Shown piece after piece: positions 1 to 11,160 of a stretch of DNA of 64,000 nt. The stretch's first letter is position 1, and every line of letters starts with the position of its first letter. Both the position numbers and the translations under genes were made by a program. The stretch is taken from the NCBI GenBank assembly GCA_015179125.1, contig WHVA01000020.1, positions 62,001 to 126,000 on the forward strand. The letters are read 5' to 3'. Origin of the DNA: Gautieria morchelliformis. Its lineage: Eukaryota > Basidiomycota > Agaricomycetes > Gomphales > Gomphaceae. The notes beneath the pieces are model-generated. The model did not search any database. It was not told where the DNA came from and saw nothing but the letters and a program-made list of their open reading frames with translations.

Positions 1-77
1 ATACAGCGTACGACAGCCCCTCTTCTTACGTCGAGCTCCCAACCCCGGAAATCCCGTCCCATATTTCTCCTTCCAAC

Positions 78-1253
78 ATGGATCCGGACGATCGTCTTCG
101 GAATATGGAGGAGGAATTGACGCGGAACCGGATGAAGACCGACGCGATTGAAACAGCCTTACAAGCGATTTTGGCTAAGTTAGATATTCCACAAGGTGGT
201 GGAAATGAAATGCTGGACGATCCGGATTTCGGAAAAGCGGAACTAGTGGAAAAGAGGATGTCCGCGAAGTTAGCAAAGGTCAAACCCGCAACTCCGGCGG
301 ACTTTGACGGAGATCGGGAGAAGGGACGCGCATTCTTCAACACATGCAGCATCTACTTCGCAATTGTCGGAGACCTCTTTCCGAACGACCAGGCTCGGAT
401 TCACTGGACGTTGTCCTTTTTCAAATCGGACCGTGCAGCCCGTTTTGCAAACAAGGTGATCCGACATGAAGCAAAGGGCAAGGGGAACTACTTCCGGGAC
501 TGGGACGCGTTCGAGAAAACATTTTCCGACCAGTTCTGCCCGAAAAACGAGCAGCTCACAGCCCTTACAAAGCTCGAGGGGACGAGCTGGTACCAGGCCA
601 AAGATCCGGTCGATGACTACATCGATCGCTTCCAGGAGCTCATCGACCTTGCGGGATATGACGACGACAAGACGATCGTCATCAAATTCCGACGAGGACT
701 TGATCCGACGCTCCAGAACCAAGTTGCGCTGCTTGGGGATGGAGCTCCGGATTTTGATAACCCGGAAGGGTGGTACCAGGCTGCGCAGAAGGTTTCTCGG
801 AACAGGGAGGCAAATGAGGCCTTCGTGGAGACGAGTCGGAACACGACACGCAGTTCCGCTCGTCCTACTCAACCTGTGCCAAAACCCGGAAGCGCATTTA
901 TTCCCACACGGAAATTATTTCCGATGCTTGCTCCGCCTGCTCCTATTAGGAACCATAGCCCTCCTCCCTCGAAGAGTGGCCCTGCCCCGATGGATGTTGA
1001 CCGCATGCGCGGAAAAGGCCACGGAACTATCACCTGCTTCCGCTGCCGACAACCAGGCCACTACGCTCGCGAGTGCCCCCAAGCCTTTGATATCCGGCTT
1101 ATGACCACAGAGGAGAAACTCGAGATCCTTCCAGAGTTCCTCGCGCTTGCAGACATAAACGGAGTGCCCACTGCGGAAGAGCTTTCCGAAAATGCGGAAC
1201 ATGGTCTACCGGAAGCGGAAGATGCGTCGGATTTTGTGACACGCAGCGGGTGA
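78..1253 (+). CDS. gag: Gag polyprotein, family A
   Basis: 391-residue capsid/nucleocapsid protein that packages element RNA into cytoplasmic virus-like particles. The N-terminus is a short coiled coil (MDPDDRLRNMEEEL region). A retrotransposon Gag capsid domain lies around residues 85-230, with the typical FFNTCSIYF, W-x-ARF and YIDRFQELI stretches. A CCHC zinc knuckle is visible near residue 315 (CFRCRQPGHYAREC). The start is the first ATG of the frame. The stop TGA (1251-1253) overlaps an open pol frame in the -1 phase, so pol would need a -1 frameshift, but I see no clear slippery heptamer. The frame looks intact, unlike pol. Confidence 0.9.
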   Translation: MDPDDRLRNMEEELTRNRMKTDAIETALQAILAKLDIPQGGGNEMLDDPDFGKAELVEKRMSAKLAKVKPATPADFDGDREKGRAFFNTCSIYFAIVGDLFPNDQARIHWTLSFFKSDRAARFANKVIRHEAKGKGNYFRDWDAFEKTFSDQFCPKNEQLTALTKLEGTSWYQAKDPVDDYIDRFQELIDLAGYDDDKTIVIKFRRGLDPTLQNQVALLGDGAPDFDNPEGWYQAAQKVSRNREANEAFVETSRNTTRSSARPTQPVPKPGSAFIPTRKLFPMLAPPAPIRNHSPPPSKSGPAPMDVDRMRGKGHGTITCFRCRQPGHYARECPQAFDIRLMTTEEKLEILPEFLALADINGVPTAEELSENAEHGLPEAEDASDFVTRSG

Positions 1254-3355
1254 GATGTGTGCCCCTGCTGCCTGTACATAACCGGTTTGCCTGTCTTGAA
1301 GTAGAGAATGAAAAGCCCCCACACCCCTCACTTCGTACAGACCCACCGGATAAAGTCACACAAAAACCAAATCTGACACCCCATCCATCCCGCATCCGCC
1401 CTTGGGAGAGACGCCTTCCGAAGCGCTATGTTGTTGCTGCCACCCCTGGCCCCAAGTCACTAGTCATTAAGGTGGAGATCCAGACGACAGATACGGCGGA
1501 AGTCAAATCCGGACCCGCCCTTGTCGATTGCGGGGCCACTGGTCAGTTTATGGACCGGGACTATGTGGAACGGAACCGACTGACCACGCGGAAGTTGCAA
1601 CGTGCAATCCCGGTGTTCAATGTGGATGGAAGCCCCAATGAGGCAGGGTCCATCACGGAGATAGTAGACACAATTCTCCGCTACGATGGACACTCAGAAC
1701 GCACTTCCTTTGCAGTCACCAGCCTGGGGAAGCAGGACATCATCCTCGGGTTTACCTGGCTTCAGGAGCACAACCCGGAGATCAATTGGCAGACTCGGAA
1801 GGTACTGATGAGTCGATGTCCAGCCAAGTGTCACATGTGCAGGTCGGAACTGCGGAAGGAGCGCCAGGAGCAGTGGAAGACCGAACGGCTCATACAGACA
1901 TGTCGTTCTGGCCCCCATCCACTGCTTGCAGAAGAAGACTCGGAAGCGGAATTTGAACCGGATCCCACTTCCAATTCCGATTCCGATTCCGATTCCGATT
2001 CCGACTCCAACGTCATCCGACTCGGCCCGGAAGACACTCTGGCGGAAGGGGAGCGCTTGCTGTACGTAAACCTTCCACCGGAAGCGGAACACATCCGCGC
2101 CACCGGAAATATTTCGCAACGCCTTGCTGAAGCCTCCAAGAGGCATGATAGAGTAGAGGCGGAAATTCCGGAGTACCTGCGAGAGTTCGAGGACGTCTTT
2201 TCCAAGGAGTCGTTTGATACCCTGCCTCCACGGAAGCTGTGGGACCACGCCATCGAGTTGGAGCCTGGGTCAAAGCCCACCAACTGCAAGGTCTACCCGC
2301 TGTCACCCAAGGAGCAGGTAGAGCTCGATGGTTCCTTGCGGAAAACCTCCGTACAGGGAGGATCCGCCCCTCCAAGTCACCCATGGCATCTCCGGTGTTC
2401 TTCATCAAGAAGAAGGATGGCTCGCTCAGACTGGTGCAGGACTACCGGGCCTTGAATGCGATCACGATCAAGAACCGGTACCCCATTCCACTCATTTCCG
2501 AACTGATCACACAACTCCGCGGGGCGAGGTACTTCACTAAGCTGGAGTCCGCTGGGGCTTCAACAATGTCCGGATCCGGGAGGGAGACGAGTGGAAGGCC
2601 GCATTCCGCACCAATCGAGGACTCTTTGAGCCACAGGTCATGTTCTTTGGCCTCACCAACAGTCCCGCCACATTCCAGACGATGATGAATGACATTTTCC
2701 GTGACATGATAGCAGAAGGGGTTGTCTGCGTCTACCTCGATGACATCCTCATTTTCACGAAAACAATGTCCGAACATCGGGAAATCGTGCGGAGAGTGCT
2801 GGAACGGCTCCGGGAGTACAACCTGTGTCTCAAGCCGGAAAAGTGCGAATTTGAGCGGACGCGGATAGAGTATCTTGGGGTGATTGTGTCGGAAGGAAGG
2901 TGGAAATGGACCCAGTCAAAGTTTCCGGTGTATCGGATTGGCCCGTGCCGCGAAACAAGAAGGAGGTCCAGTCCTTCATTGGGTTTGTCAATTTCTACCG
3001 GCGGTTCATCAAGGACTTCTCCTGCCACGCCCGTGCCCTCTTCGACCTCACCAAGAAGGAGGTTGGATGGCGGTGGGGAGAGCCGGAACAGACTTCCTTT
3101 GACAAACTCAAGGAGCTGATCACTTCCGCCCCGGTCCTGATCTTTCCCGACGACTCTCGCCCTTATCGAGTCGAGGCGGATTCTTCCGACGCAGCTACCG
3201 GAGCGGTCTTGTCACAGCAGTCATCGGAAGATGGTGGGGGGTGGCATCCGATTGCCTTCTTCTCTAAGAGCCTTAGTCCGGTCAGCGGAACTATGAGATC
3301 CATGACAAGGAGATGCTGGCAATCATCCGAGCGCTGGAGGAGTGGCGACACTTCC
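1226..3355 (+). pseudogene. pol: Pol N-terminal half, family A: protease and RT, frameshifted
   Basis: Aspartic protease with catalytic motif DCGATG (a DSGA variant) around 1525-1545, then an acidic Ser-Asp hexanucleotide run (1975-2010), then RT. RT blocks appear in successive frames: [20 protein letters not shown] near 2370-2420, [12 protein letters not shown] near 2643-2680, and the catalytic YLDD at about 2731-2742. The frame changes near 2330, 2545, 2905, 3283 and 3355, each exactly where homology passes from one frame to another, so these are separate indels and not a programmed shift. RNase H begins near 3090 (VEADSSDAATGAVL). The protein cannot be made from this copy. Confidence 0.88.
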
Positions 3356-5435
3356 TCGAGGGTGCTCTATCCCTTTTGAGATCTGGACAGACCACAAGAA
3401 CCTCGAGTATTTCCGCACGGCTAAGAAGCTGAACCGACGACAAGCACGGTGGTCCCTACACCTGTCCCGGTTTGACTTCATGCTCCACCACCGCCCCGGC
3501 CGCACCATGGGCAAGCCCGATGCCCTATCCCGCCGCGCGGATCACGGAAGCGGAAGTGGAGACAACGCGGATATGACACTGCTCCGCCCAAGTCTCTTTG
3601 CAATCCGTGCCCTAGAAGGAGTAACTGCAGTTGGGGCGGAAGCGGAAATGCTCCGGGATATCCGGAGGCAGTACCGGAATGGAGAGAAGGAGGAGTCGGT
3701 GGTGAAGGCAGTGGAGGAACTCCGGAAGGGGCACTCACGGTCTGTACGGGCAGCGGAATGGTCGGAACGTGATGGACTGCTCCACTTCAGAGGCAAGGTC
3801 TATGTTCCGGGTGGGGCGGACCTCCGCCGTCGCATCGTGTCCCAGCACCATGACACACGGGTCGCTGGGCATGCTGGCAGGTGGAAGACGCTGGAGTTAG
3901 TGGCTCGGAATTACTGGTGGCCTCAGATGTCCCGCTACATCGGACAGTACGTGAAGACGTGTGACCTTTGTCTCCGAACCAAAGCGCAACGACGTCCGCC
4001 CGTCGGAGAACTTGTTCCGCTCCCGATTCCCGAATCCCGCTGGGACACCATCAGTGTCGACTTCATCGTTGAACTCCCAGAGTCTCATGGCTACGACGCG
4101 ATCATGAACGTCGTGGATTCGGTGAGCAAGGTGTCCCACTTCATTCCGACGCACACGACGATCACAGCCCTCGGAGCGGCCCGCCTGTTCCTTGCACATG
4201 TCTGGAAGTTGCATGGGCTCCCGAAGCAAGTCGTTTCCGACCGAGGTCCGCAGTTTGTCGCGGAACTGACTCGGGAGCTCTACCGCCTGCTCGGCATAAA
4301 GCTGGCTACCACCACAGCGTACCATCCGCAGGGTGACGGACAGACGGAACGGGTCAATCAGGAGTTGGAGCAATATCTCCGCCTCTTTGTCAATGAGAGG
4401 CAGGATGACTGGGATGAGTTACTTCCGCTGGCGGAATTCCAATACAACAACCATGTCCATTCCGCCACGCAACAGACTCCCTTCATGCTTGACTCCGGAC
4501 GACACCCGCGGATGGGCTTCGAACCACGCCAGGCTGACTCCCGACTCGAGACGGTCAATGAGTTCCGAGACCGCATGGACTCCACCCTTTCGGAAGCCAA
4601 GTCGGCCCTTGCGAAGGCCAAGGATGACATGGCAAGGTACTACAACCGACGCCGGGTTCCTGCCCCAGAGTACCAAGTTGGAGACAAGGTGTACCTAGAT
4701 GCAAGTGACATCCGCACCACACGCCCTTCGCAGAAGCTTGCCCACCGCTACCTTGGGCCCTTCACAGTGACGCGGAGGGTTGGACGGAATGCATACCGCC
4801 TCCGACTTCCGATGTCCATGTCCCGCCTCCACCCCGTCTTCAACGTGGTGAAGTTACTCCCTATGCTTGAGGACCCAATTCCACGTCGGAAGGCTCATCC
4901 GCCACCTCCGCCAGAAATTGTAGATGGGGAAGAGCACTACGTGGTGGAACGGATCCTGGACAGCCGGTTTGTGCGAGGACGACTCCAATTCCTCGTGAAA
5001 TGGGAAGGGTATGGGTACGAGGAGAATTCGTGGGTCCCGGAGCAAGATGTTTCCGCTCCTGACAAACTCCGGGAGTTCTACAGGACACATCCAGGTGCCC
5101 CTCGCCGAATCCGCTCGCTGGCATTTCAATCCCTTGTGTCCCGTGCTTCGAGGACGCAGCACGCTAGAGGGGGGGTGATGTCAGGGGACACCCTGTTTTC
5201 CATTTCCAGTTCCGACACCACATCCAGTTCCGACACCACATCCAGTTCCGACACCACATCCAGTTCCGACTCCATTTCCGACTCCGCTTCCGGTTCCGAT
5301 TCCATCTCCGCATCCGCTTTCGGGAACAATTCCGCTTCTGGGAGAACTTCCACCAGTTCCGTTCGCCTTGCCAGTTCCACTCCAATTTCCGACTTCCGCC
5401 CCAGAACAGTGTCGGAAATCAAGCGACTCGCATAA
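3342..5435 (+). CDS. pol: Pol C-terminal half: RNase H end, integrase, chromodomain
   Basis: Open frame of 697 codons; the listed start is only the frame limit after the last frameshift. It opens in the RNase H/connection region ([11 protein letters not shown]). The integrase zinc-binding H-H-C-C follows ([11 protein letters not shown] ... CDLC, near 3850-3970), then the catalytic D, D-35-E triad (SVDFIVELP near 4055; VVSDRGPQF near 4233; TERVNQELE near 4345). A C-terminal chromodomain lies near 4930-5060 ([12 protein letters not shown] ... LVKWEGY), which in chromoviruses directs integration to marked chromatin. The frame runs about 255 bases into the 3' LTR, so its last ~85 residues are LTR-encoded Ser/Asp/Thr-rich sequence. 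Confidence 0.88.
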   Translation: MATLPRGCSIPFEIWTDHKNLEYFRTAKKLNRRQARWSLHLSRFDFMLHHRPGRTMGKPDALSRRADHGSGSGDNADMTLLRPSLFAIRALEGVTAVGAEAEMLRDIRRQYRNGEKEESVVKAVEELRKGHSRSVRAAEWSERDGLLHFRGKVYVPGGADLRRRIVSQHHDTRVAGHAGRWKTLELVARNYWWPQMSRYIGQYVKTCDLCLRTKAQRRPPVGELVPLPIPESRWDTISVDFIVELPESHGYDAIMNVVDSVSKVSHFIPTHTTITALGAARLFLAHVWKLHGLPKQVVSDRGPQFVAELTRELYRLLGIKLATTTAYHPQGDGQTERVNQELEQYLRLFVNERQDDWDELLPLAEFQYNNHVHSATQQTPFMLDSGRHPRMGFEPRQADSRLETVNEFRDRMDSTLSEAKSALAKAKDDMARYYNRRRVPAPEYQVGDKVYLDASDIRTTRPSQKLAHRYLGPFTVTRRVGRNAYRLRLPMSMSRLHPVFNVVKLLPMLEDPIPRRKAHPPPPPEIVDGEEHYVVERILDSRFVRGRLQFLVKWEGYGYEENSWVPEQDVSAPDKLREFYRTHPGAPRRIRSLAFQSLVSRASRTQHARGGVMSGDTLFSISSSDTTSSSDTTSSSDTTSSSDSISDSASGSDSISASAFGNNSASGRTSTSSVRLASSTPISDFRPRTVSEIKRLA
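5165..5178 (+). other. Polypurine tract of family A
   Basis: Purine-rich stretch TAGAGGGGGGGTGA immediately 5' of the LTR, where plus-strand DNA priming starts in Ty3-type elements. The A-prime element keeps the same arrangement before its LTR at 41539, with clear similarity over about 35 bases upstream. Confidence 0.75.
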
Positions 5436-5694
5436 TAGGTGGCATCAAGGGTCGATCAAGGGTCAGGGGGATGCAGGGTTGATGGCGGGTGCCAAGCGTT
5501 GTCCCTGGCTGCGCAGCGTAGTATAATACGGGCTCGCTGACATTGGGGGTCCTTAGACTTTTCTCTTTGGATTTCCCCTTGTCAGGTGAGAACCCCCTCT
5601 CTTGTATGCTCTGTTCATTTATACATACTTTGGATTTCCCCTTGTCAGTTGTGTGGTAGTGTGATCTCCACGACTAGCCAGGGTTGCCCTTACA
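5179..5694 (+). repeat. 3' LTR of family A (516 bp)
   Basis: Begins TGTCAGGGGACACC and ends GCCCTTACA. The outer part has tandem units built on CACATCCAGTTCCGACAC (about four copies, 5211-5275) that are missing from the solo LTRs, which explains its extra length (516 versus 462-463 bp). Two copies of CTTTGGATTTCCCCTTGTCAG lie 63 bp apart near the 3' end. Confidence 0.93.
5586..5648 (+). other. Possible 63-bp intron in family A LTR
   Basis: The first copy of the duplicated block ends CTTGTCAG and is followed by GTGAG, a consensus 5' splice site. The second copy ends CTTGTCAG, a consensus 3' splice site. Removing 5586-5648 would merge the two copies. The length fits fungal introns. The unrelated-length A-prime LTR has the same layout. 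Inferred; no transcript evidence. Confidence 0.35.
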
Positions 5695-6189
5695 GGTTCA
5701 GGTTCAGCCTGGCAAGAGAAAGGAGTGGGATCATGACTCCAGGAAGCTGACAAGTGTGCCGCTGTGTAGTCGTGAATTCTGGTCCAAAACACTCAGTCTG
5801 GTAGGGTTTTAAAGAGTTTCTCAAGATCTAATTGATGAATTCTTTTCAGGAAAGTTCCTCCAAGCAAAACCTGATAACACCTCTCACAAAACCCCAGCCT
5901 ACATATAGAACAATTGGTATATATTTTACACAATTGTTATGTGCAGGAGCAACACAGCAATGTCACTCGGCGACCGCCGGCAACCAGCAATGCTCGGCCA
6001 ACTCAGCTAACACCAAACTCCAACATCTCCGCTCAAAGTCCAAATTTTGGATGGGGTCCCTGGGTAAAACATTGGAATTTTGAAAAAGTAATCAGATACA
6101 CTTCTAGCTAAGCTCAATCACAGTTGATTCCACCACTTTTGGAGTGGCTAAATTAAATATCCAAGGAGGAGATACGATCCGTGTGGCAC
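5695..6189. other. No gene recognised
   Basis: Begins with GGTTC (TSD side of family A). Short ORFs here lack codon structure or recognisable motifs. I see no RNA gene or repeat termini. Confidence 0.5.
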
Positions 6190-6454
6190 CTATGACTGAG
6201 TGGTCGGTTTTCAGTGTCTCACACTGTACTAGACAACCTTTCCATGAGACCTTGTACGTTATATGGTCAAATATCATGGGCTATTTCACTATGACTGTGG
6301 ATAGGGCGAGCCCCGTTCGAGTAGCCCTCTTACCTTCTAAACATTTATTGGCTTCACCTTTTTCACCGAACTACACACTTCATTGCACAAGCCGTTCCGG
6401 CATTCGCTGTGTTCACTAATACACAATATTAACACTTAAAATCCAATATTGACA
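6190..6454 (+). repeat. 3' part of a family E long terminal repeat
   Basis: Aligns by eye with 52590-52879: shared blocks include ACCTTGTACGTTA, GATAGGGCGAG, GGCATTCGCTGTGTTCAC and AATACACAATATTAA, ending in TTGACA. The 5' part of the repeat is missing or diverged, so this is an old truncated copy. Confidence 0.7.
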
Positions 6455-6976
6455 CATTGATCCCTCTTGACCCTGCACACTACTTTACTATATAGATGCC
6501 CAGTCCATGTATCGTAGTTCCTCAGTTCAGATATCAACTTAGCTTCTCATACACTAGACCCCTCTGCTTGATATTGAATCTGATCCTCAGCTTATAGCTG
6601 AGACCGTTCCCCAAATTAGGGCAGAACACTGAGTGGGTGCAACCCACGAGGTTGAAGCCAAGCCCTCTGCCCCAAAACCCAAGTTTGGCCCTGGTAAAGC
6701 CGAACTACAGTACAACTCACAGTCTTAACACCTCATCCTTCTGTGTTTTATCCACATCCTGCCCTCACCCTGTCACCTCCACCATCTCCAATGGGTGAAG
6801 CACCATCTTCTATGATATACCCTCACGCCTGCTCGAATCGCTAAGTGAAGCAATTTACATCTAGTTTGCCCATTCCTCATCTTATAGAGATGCCCTGCAG
6901 CTATAGTCCCTCACCACCTGAATATCCACTTCTGGAACGTCCTCACCTCAGCCAGCCTCGAATACCTGTTCCTATC

Positions 6977-7405
6977 TGTCAGGGTTCACGCATTTCCTTC
7001 CACAAGTTTCTATTTCCTTCCATGAGTTTCCGTTACCTTCCGTCAGTTTCCATAACCTTCCGTCACATTCCGTCACATGTCACCTTCTGTCACCTTCTGT
7101 CACATGTCACATTCTGTCACATTCTGTCACATGTCACATTCCGTCACCTTCCGTAACCTTCTACAAGTTTCCGTCTCCCCTATTATGTAAGCCTTGCCAG
7201 CGCTATAAGACTGTAGCCCGTGTGATGGCATTTCCTCAGCTTGATCTCTGAGGATACCCACTACACAGGCAAGTCCCCATGTATCTATCGTTGGTAGAGT
7301 TATAAACTGAGGATACCCACTACACAGTTGGTCATTGTCCTAGTATCGGCTCTTATCTCCTTGAGTATCTTTGGTTGTGGCTTCGTCATTAGTGTTGCCC
7401 TCACA
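6977..7405 (+). repeat. Solo LTR, family D, TSD CTATC
   Basis: Starts TGTCAGGGTTCACGC and ends GCCCTCACA, flanked by CTATC at 6972-6976 and 7406-7410. It matches the solo LTR at 28295-28627. The extra ~96 bp comes from a variable tract of CTTCTGTCAC/ATGTCAC units (about 7045-7150) and a duplicated GAGGATACCCACTACACAG block. It marks a past full element removed by LTR-LTR recombination. Confidence 0.95.
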
Positions 7406-7410
7406 CTATC

Positions 7411-7931
7411 ATGCCCACTCACATGCCAGCAGCTGCATCACAGCGTGTCAGACATGACACGAGCCATGTGTGAGTGCGCAAATGAGTTGGTGTCATCCTT
7501 TTCTACATTTGACTCTACCCCCATGCGCAATATGCCGCCGCAGCAGCAGCAGACACCCCCGACAGGCAGGCTTGCTAGCAAATGTATACCTACAGTGCAA
7601 TACAGGCCTTTGAACCGCATTATTTAGTCCAGTGGTTTAGCTGATACAGTTGCTCTAGAAAAGCTCCCAGAGTAGCTTAGTTACATTTTTTCTATTCCCT
7701 AATCTGAACACTCTGCAAAGCTATATACCAGCTAGCAAATCGCCTCCCACAAGCTGCAAAAGCTCGAGGGCATGACAGACTCAACTGCTGCTGTCAACAT
7801 TCTCCAATGGTTGACATGTGGCATATGATACCACAATGCAACCTTAGCTTGTACGTAGCTACAACATATGTGTGACAGGTTTAAAAAAGGCAGTGTGTTT
7901 GAAAAGGCCCAGCTAACTTTATTACAAACCT
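7411..7931. other. No gene recognised
   Basis: Contains a short CAG-type triplet run (about 7538-7553) and small ORFs without recognisable domains. Confidence 0.5.
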
Positions 7932-8360
7932 TGTTAGCAACTCGGGGTTATGGCAGGGAAGGTTCGGTAGAGTTCTTAGAAAGCTAGAATCAAATTCACT
8001 ACATGATTTTCAGTCAACATGCTATGAAAATATAAAGAAGATTACTCGCCTCTCTCAGTGAATTTATTGTCACTGAGAGAGGAGCACTATCCTGTCTCAG
8101 AAGGCATATACGTGCACCCGGCCCTTTAGCGCTCAAGAGCTCGCGCGTCAAAGTCATTTCAAACTCCGCTGGGTGCAGCCGCCTGTGAAAATAGAGATAA
8201 CAAAGTGAAATGGAGAGATAGGGAGTGACTGGAAATTTTCGAAAATAATCAGAGAAGTGAATGCATGGTACAAGAACAATGTGAGAAGAGATTGAAACAC
8301 CATACAATAAATCGAATACATTATGCTTGATTTTGGTGCAGGAGCATAAATGCACCCAAC
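7932..8360 (-). repeat. Solo copia-type LTR, family C
   Basis: Reverse-strand copy of the LTR that starts TGTTGGGTGCATTTATGCTCC. The inner end TGTTAGCAACTCGGGGTT matches the copy at 50046-50535. AACCT precedes it (7927-7931), and the right edge reads CACCCAACCT, as if about four bases were lost where the LTR end met the second AACCT. It contains the 13-base inverted repeat CCTCTCTCAGTGA (8049-8061) and its complement (8070-8082). Confidence 0.85.
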
Positions 8361-8955
8361 CTTACTGAGAGGTTCTACATGCAGCTCCTACCGACCAGTG
8401 TTGACTCCTCCAAGGACACTCAGTAACAAGCCGTCAAAACCTCAACTTCAAATGGCGCTGTATGTGGAGGGGATGCACAGTTCCTGTGCACCATACTTGG
8501 AGTAGGCTTACAGTGCATGTGAACCGTATATTTGTATATATACACACATGTATTTACGATGGGCTGCGCATGTATTTAACAAGAATTTAAGGCCCACCTA
8601 AGCAATTTCCTTTTCAAGAGACATGCAAAAACAGCAATTAGCGCCAGGATACTTCAGCAATTCCCCTTTAGGGCTTCAACAAGATATTTTCCCTCTGAGT
8701 CCTTCAGTGTTGTCCAGGACGATACAGAGAACTGTGTCTTACTTAATCCCAGCAGCCATGCTCACTACAAATGTGCATGAAAGATCAACCTACGGAACTC
8801 TAAAGGGCATCAAACATTTTGAAGACCGTGAGAAGACCGTGAAACCACAAAGCTTGCGGCTTTCATCTCACGAAAGATGTCCAGGAAAGCCTGTGCTAGA
8901 AAAATACCATTGTTTGCCTTCTCCACATAATGTTTATGGTAGCTTATATTTATGG
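8361..8955. other. No gene recognised
   Basis: One 111-codon frame (8623-8958) has no recognisable motif. No termini or RNA gene seen. Confidence 0.45.
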
Positions 8956-9023
8956 TAGCTTAGTGGTTTGAATGGTAGCCTGGGTATTTGTGGGCATTGG
9001 TTCGATTCTTGTAGTAGTCTTTT
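8956..9023 (+). ncRNA. tRNA-like pol III promoter, possible SINE or tRNA relic
   Basis: An A-box match TAGCTTAGTGG (8956-8966) is followed by a B-box match GGTTCGATTCTT (8999-9010) at tRNA-like spacing, then a TTTT run at 9020-9023. The intervening bases do not fold into a convincing cloverleaf with a normal anticodon arm, so this is more likely a SINE head or a decayed tRNA than a working tRNA. Confidence 0.35.
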
Positions 9024-9422
9024 GCTTTGCAGATTTTGATTAATAAAATTTGCCACTAGTTGATTCACTTTTGCATTGATTATATCATGGAGCAGTTAAA
9101 TTCACGAAGCACTCATACTATTTGGAATGCACAAACAAGGCTTTAGCATGCTGACCTGAACCGACCTGGTTCGGGGACCCCGCGAGCGCCGCGAGGGAGG
9201 GGAGGGTCAGTGAATGGTGGGTTCAGCAGTCGAATAGGTAGTGGTGGCTCGACTTGTCAGCACACGTGCAAGCTGGACATAGGGGGGACTGAGCTTTTTT
9301 TGAAATTATGTACATTTCACTAAGTTTCCTTCTAAATTTTAAATTTGGCAGCCTGCAGTGCAATTTGGTGCTGTCAGCAGACTTGCTGCCTTTTAGTGTC
9401 TTACACTGTAGTACCAACCCTT

Positions 9423-10163
9423 TCACCGGTGAAGGTGCCCCTTCAGAGCCCTTCGCCGACAGCACCGACAATGGGATGAAGACTAAAGTAGTGAAGGCAA
9501 AGTATGAAAACTCACCAGTGGTGCTTAAGTCCTCCTCTGGTCTAAGATAGTGGTCTATAGAAGAGGGCTCAAGATGATAGTCACAGTGAGGTCAAGTTTT
9601 GAACAAGATAGACATATGATAATTGAACTGCAGAATATACATGCGAATGTAAACTACTTATACTGAAAGCTCATATGATATCAGTGAATAGGAAAGAGGC
9701 TGTTGCGAGTCAGGGTTGGATAGGGGTGTGCAGTCAAGATACAAATAGATGAAACACATATGCAATGGAGGAGAGGAGGAGTGTGAACATGAAACAACTG
9801 GGGGAGAGAGGACAAAGGTACCTATGTAAGAAAACACGCCTTGAGACCTGCATACATGTTACCCTGCACGGACTCTTGGTCTGCTGGGTTGATCCCACAC
9901 GATCTATGGGTCAGATGTCTTGTGAATGCATTCCAGCCATAAGAACACCCAAAGGGGGTTGAGTTGGGAAGATGATGGGGCCAGTGATGAACATTAAGCC
10001 GGGTAAAGGATGCCAATCATGTTTGATGGCATGCCTGCTGGTGAATGATGCAAGTAGCGAATGGCCGTTCAGCGAATTCAATGAAGGGTGAATGGAGCGA
10101 ACATAGAGGTGGAGTGGCAAAGGGGGGAATGAGGATAGCTGGATACAAGAAATAAATGAGTCA
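9423..10163 (-). repeat. Family E fragment, reverse orientation
   Basis: Its reverse complement aligns with about 51855-52640: shared blocks include CTGAACGGCCATTCGCT versus CTGAACAGCCATTCGCT, CACCCCTATCCAACCCTGACTCG, and the CTTCACCGGCGAAGG region. The E element's right third is absent here. Confidence 0.7.
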
Positions 10164-10164
10164 T

Positions 10165-10272
10165 TATTTATATCAACAATAAAATCACCAGATACTTTCA
10201 CCCTCTTCTTTTCTATAATCTGAGAATAAAATAGGTGAGGCTACATATAATAACAAGTTGTGAGTATCTGCC
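10165..10272 (+). repeat. Fragment of insert H right end
   Basis: Shares CCTCTTCTTTTCTATAATCT, GAGAATAAAAT and AGTTGTGAG with the right end of the AT-rich insertion at 56468-57028. It directly abuts the family E fragment. Confidence 0.6.
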
Positions 10273-10554
10273 CTTCATACCCTCATGGCTTCTTGCCTCT
10301 CATGCATAGTTTCGTACTTGCCTATTCCTTCAGGCTCATTATCCTCATCTGACATCCAGTTGATGTGCAAGATAGCTGATGGATCGAAGCCATAATTCAC
10401 TACAAATTGGGGAACTGTGGCCAGTTGCCATCCCATTTTCTATCTACATGTGAGTCATTCATCTCAGCTCCAAACGTCAGAGCCACTCACATCCTCTCAC
10501 CCACACCTGTGACGGGCAACTTTCCGGTTAGTTTCTTCCATCTTTTTCTTGATG

Positions 10555-10934
10555 TTATCTGTCTGTGCCTGATATTTTGTGACGTAGCCCTGGAATGGTC
10601 GTCTTGGTAAACTCATAGAGCAAAGTGCGCTTCAATGGGACAGAAGAGTACAGCTCGAGGACAATGTCAGGTGGATTATCCTGATGTGAAGGTGAGCTGA
10701 CACAACAGAGTGATGCTTGAGCGTATAACTTACATTTATTTCATGCACTGTGAGATCAGCCGTTTTCCTAAGTATGGCACTGTTACTTTGATCGCCCACA
10801 TCTTCAGTGAAGTCAGGCATCATTAGCTCCATGCCACTGTCATCTAACTGTGCATTAGCTCCAGGTTTGAGAGGATCTGGCAAAGGAATTGGTTCAGCAT
10901 ATTTTTTCCACAATATTACATGATGACACATCAC
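10555..10934 (-). CDS. Hypothetical protein, two exons
   Basis: Exon 1 is 10934-10734 and exon 2 is 10680-10555 (TAA stop), separated by a 53-bp intron (10681-10733) with a strong GTAAGTTAT donor and CACATCAG acceptor. The phase is zero, and the joined frame gives 108 residues. The joined region around the splice (TVHEIN then DNPPDIVLELY) reads as ordinary coding sequence. I recognise no domain. It may be the 3' end of a longer gene, since the start ATG at 10934 is simply the first in frame. Confidence 0.35.
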
Positions 10935-11160
10935 GTGTGTATGTATGCGGGAATTTGTACTCTAATTAGTACATGGGCTTTGAATAGCGTGAGCACATTC
11001 TGGCCATGATGAAAAGGGTTGCGAGTATAATGCTTGCATGCATAGGCTTGGTGTGACTTGGATCTGAATAGGTGTGTGGCCAATAGGATGAGGAATTCAT
11101 GAGTTCACACTATAGAATATATGTTTTTTTGACCAGAGTTTGGACTGGTCACGTGACTGG

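Larger units (their letters stand above)
1..5694 (+). mobile_element. Family A Ty3-type chromovirus, 5' LTR outside window
   Basis: LTR retrotransposon in the order Gag, protease, reverse transcriptase (RT), RNase H, integrase, chromodomain, polypurine tract, 3' LTR, which is the Metaviridae chromovirus order. The 5' LTR lies left of the window. The 3' end is fixed by a purine run just before 5179 and by the CTTACA end at 5694, the same ends seen in solo copies at 17157-17619 (plus) and 24883-25344 (minus). Pol carries several frameshifts, so this copy is not autonomous. The base following the LTR starts GGTTC, the expected right half of its TSD. Confidence 0.93.

Noticed and set aside
1230..1253. 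-1 frameshift slippery heptamer at family A gag-pol overlap
   Set aside because: Gag and pol overlap in the -1 phase, but no X-XXY-YYZ heptamer sits in the gag frame near the stop; not claimed.
7328..7627. 99-codon ORF crossing the right end of a family D LTR
   Set aside because: It spans the LTR/flank junction and TSD, so cannot predate the insertion; no recognisable domain.
8049..8082. CRISPR-like repeated CACTGAGAGAG motif
   Set aside because: Repeats are palindromic parts of dispersed copia LTRs without spacers; eukaryotic context.
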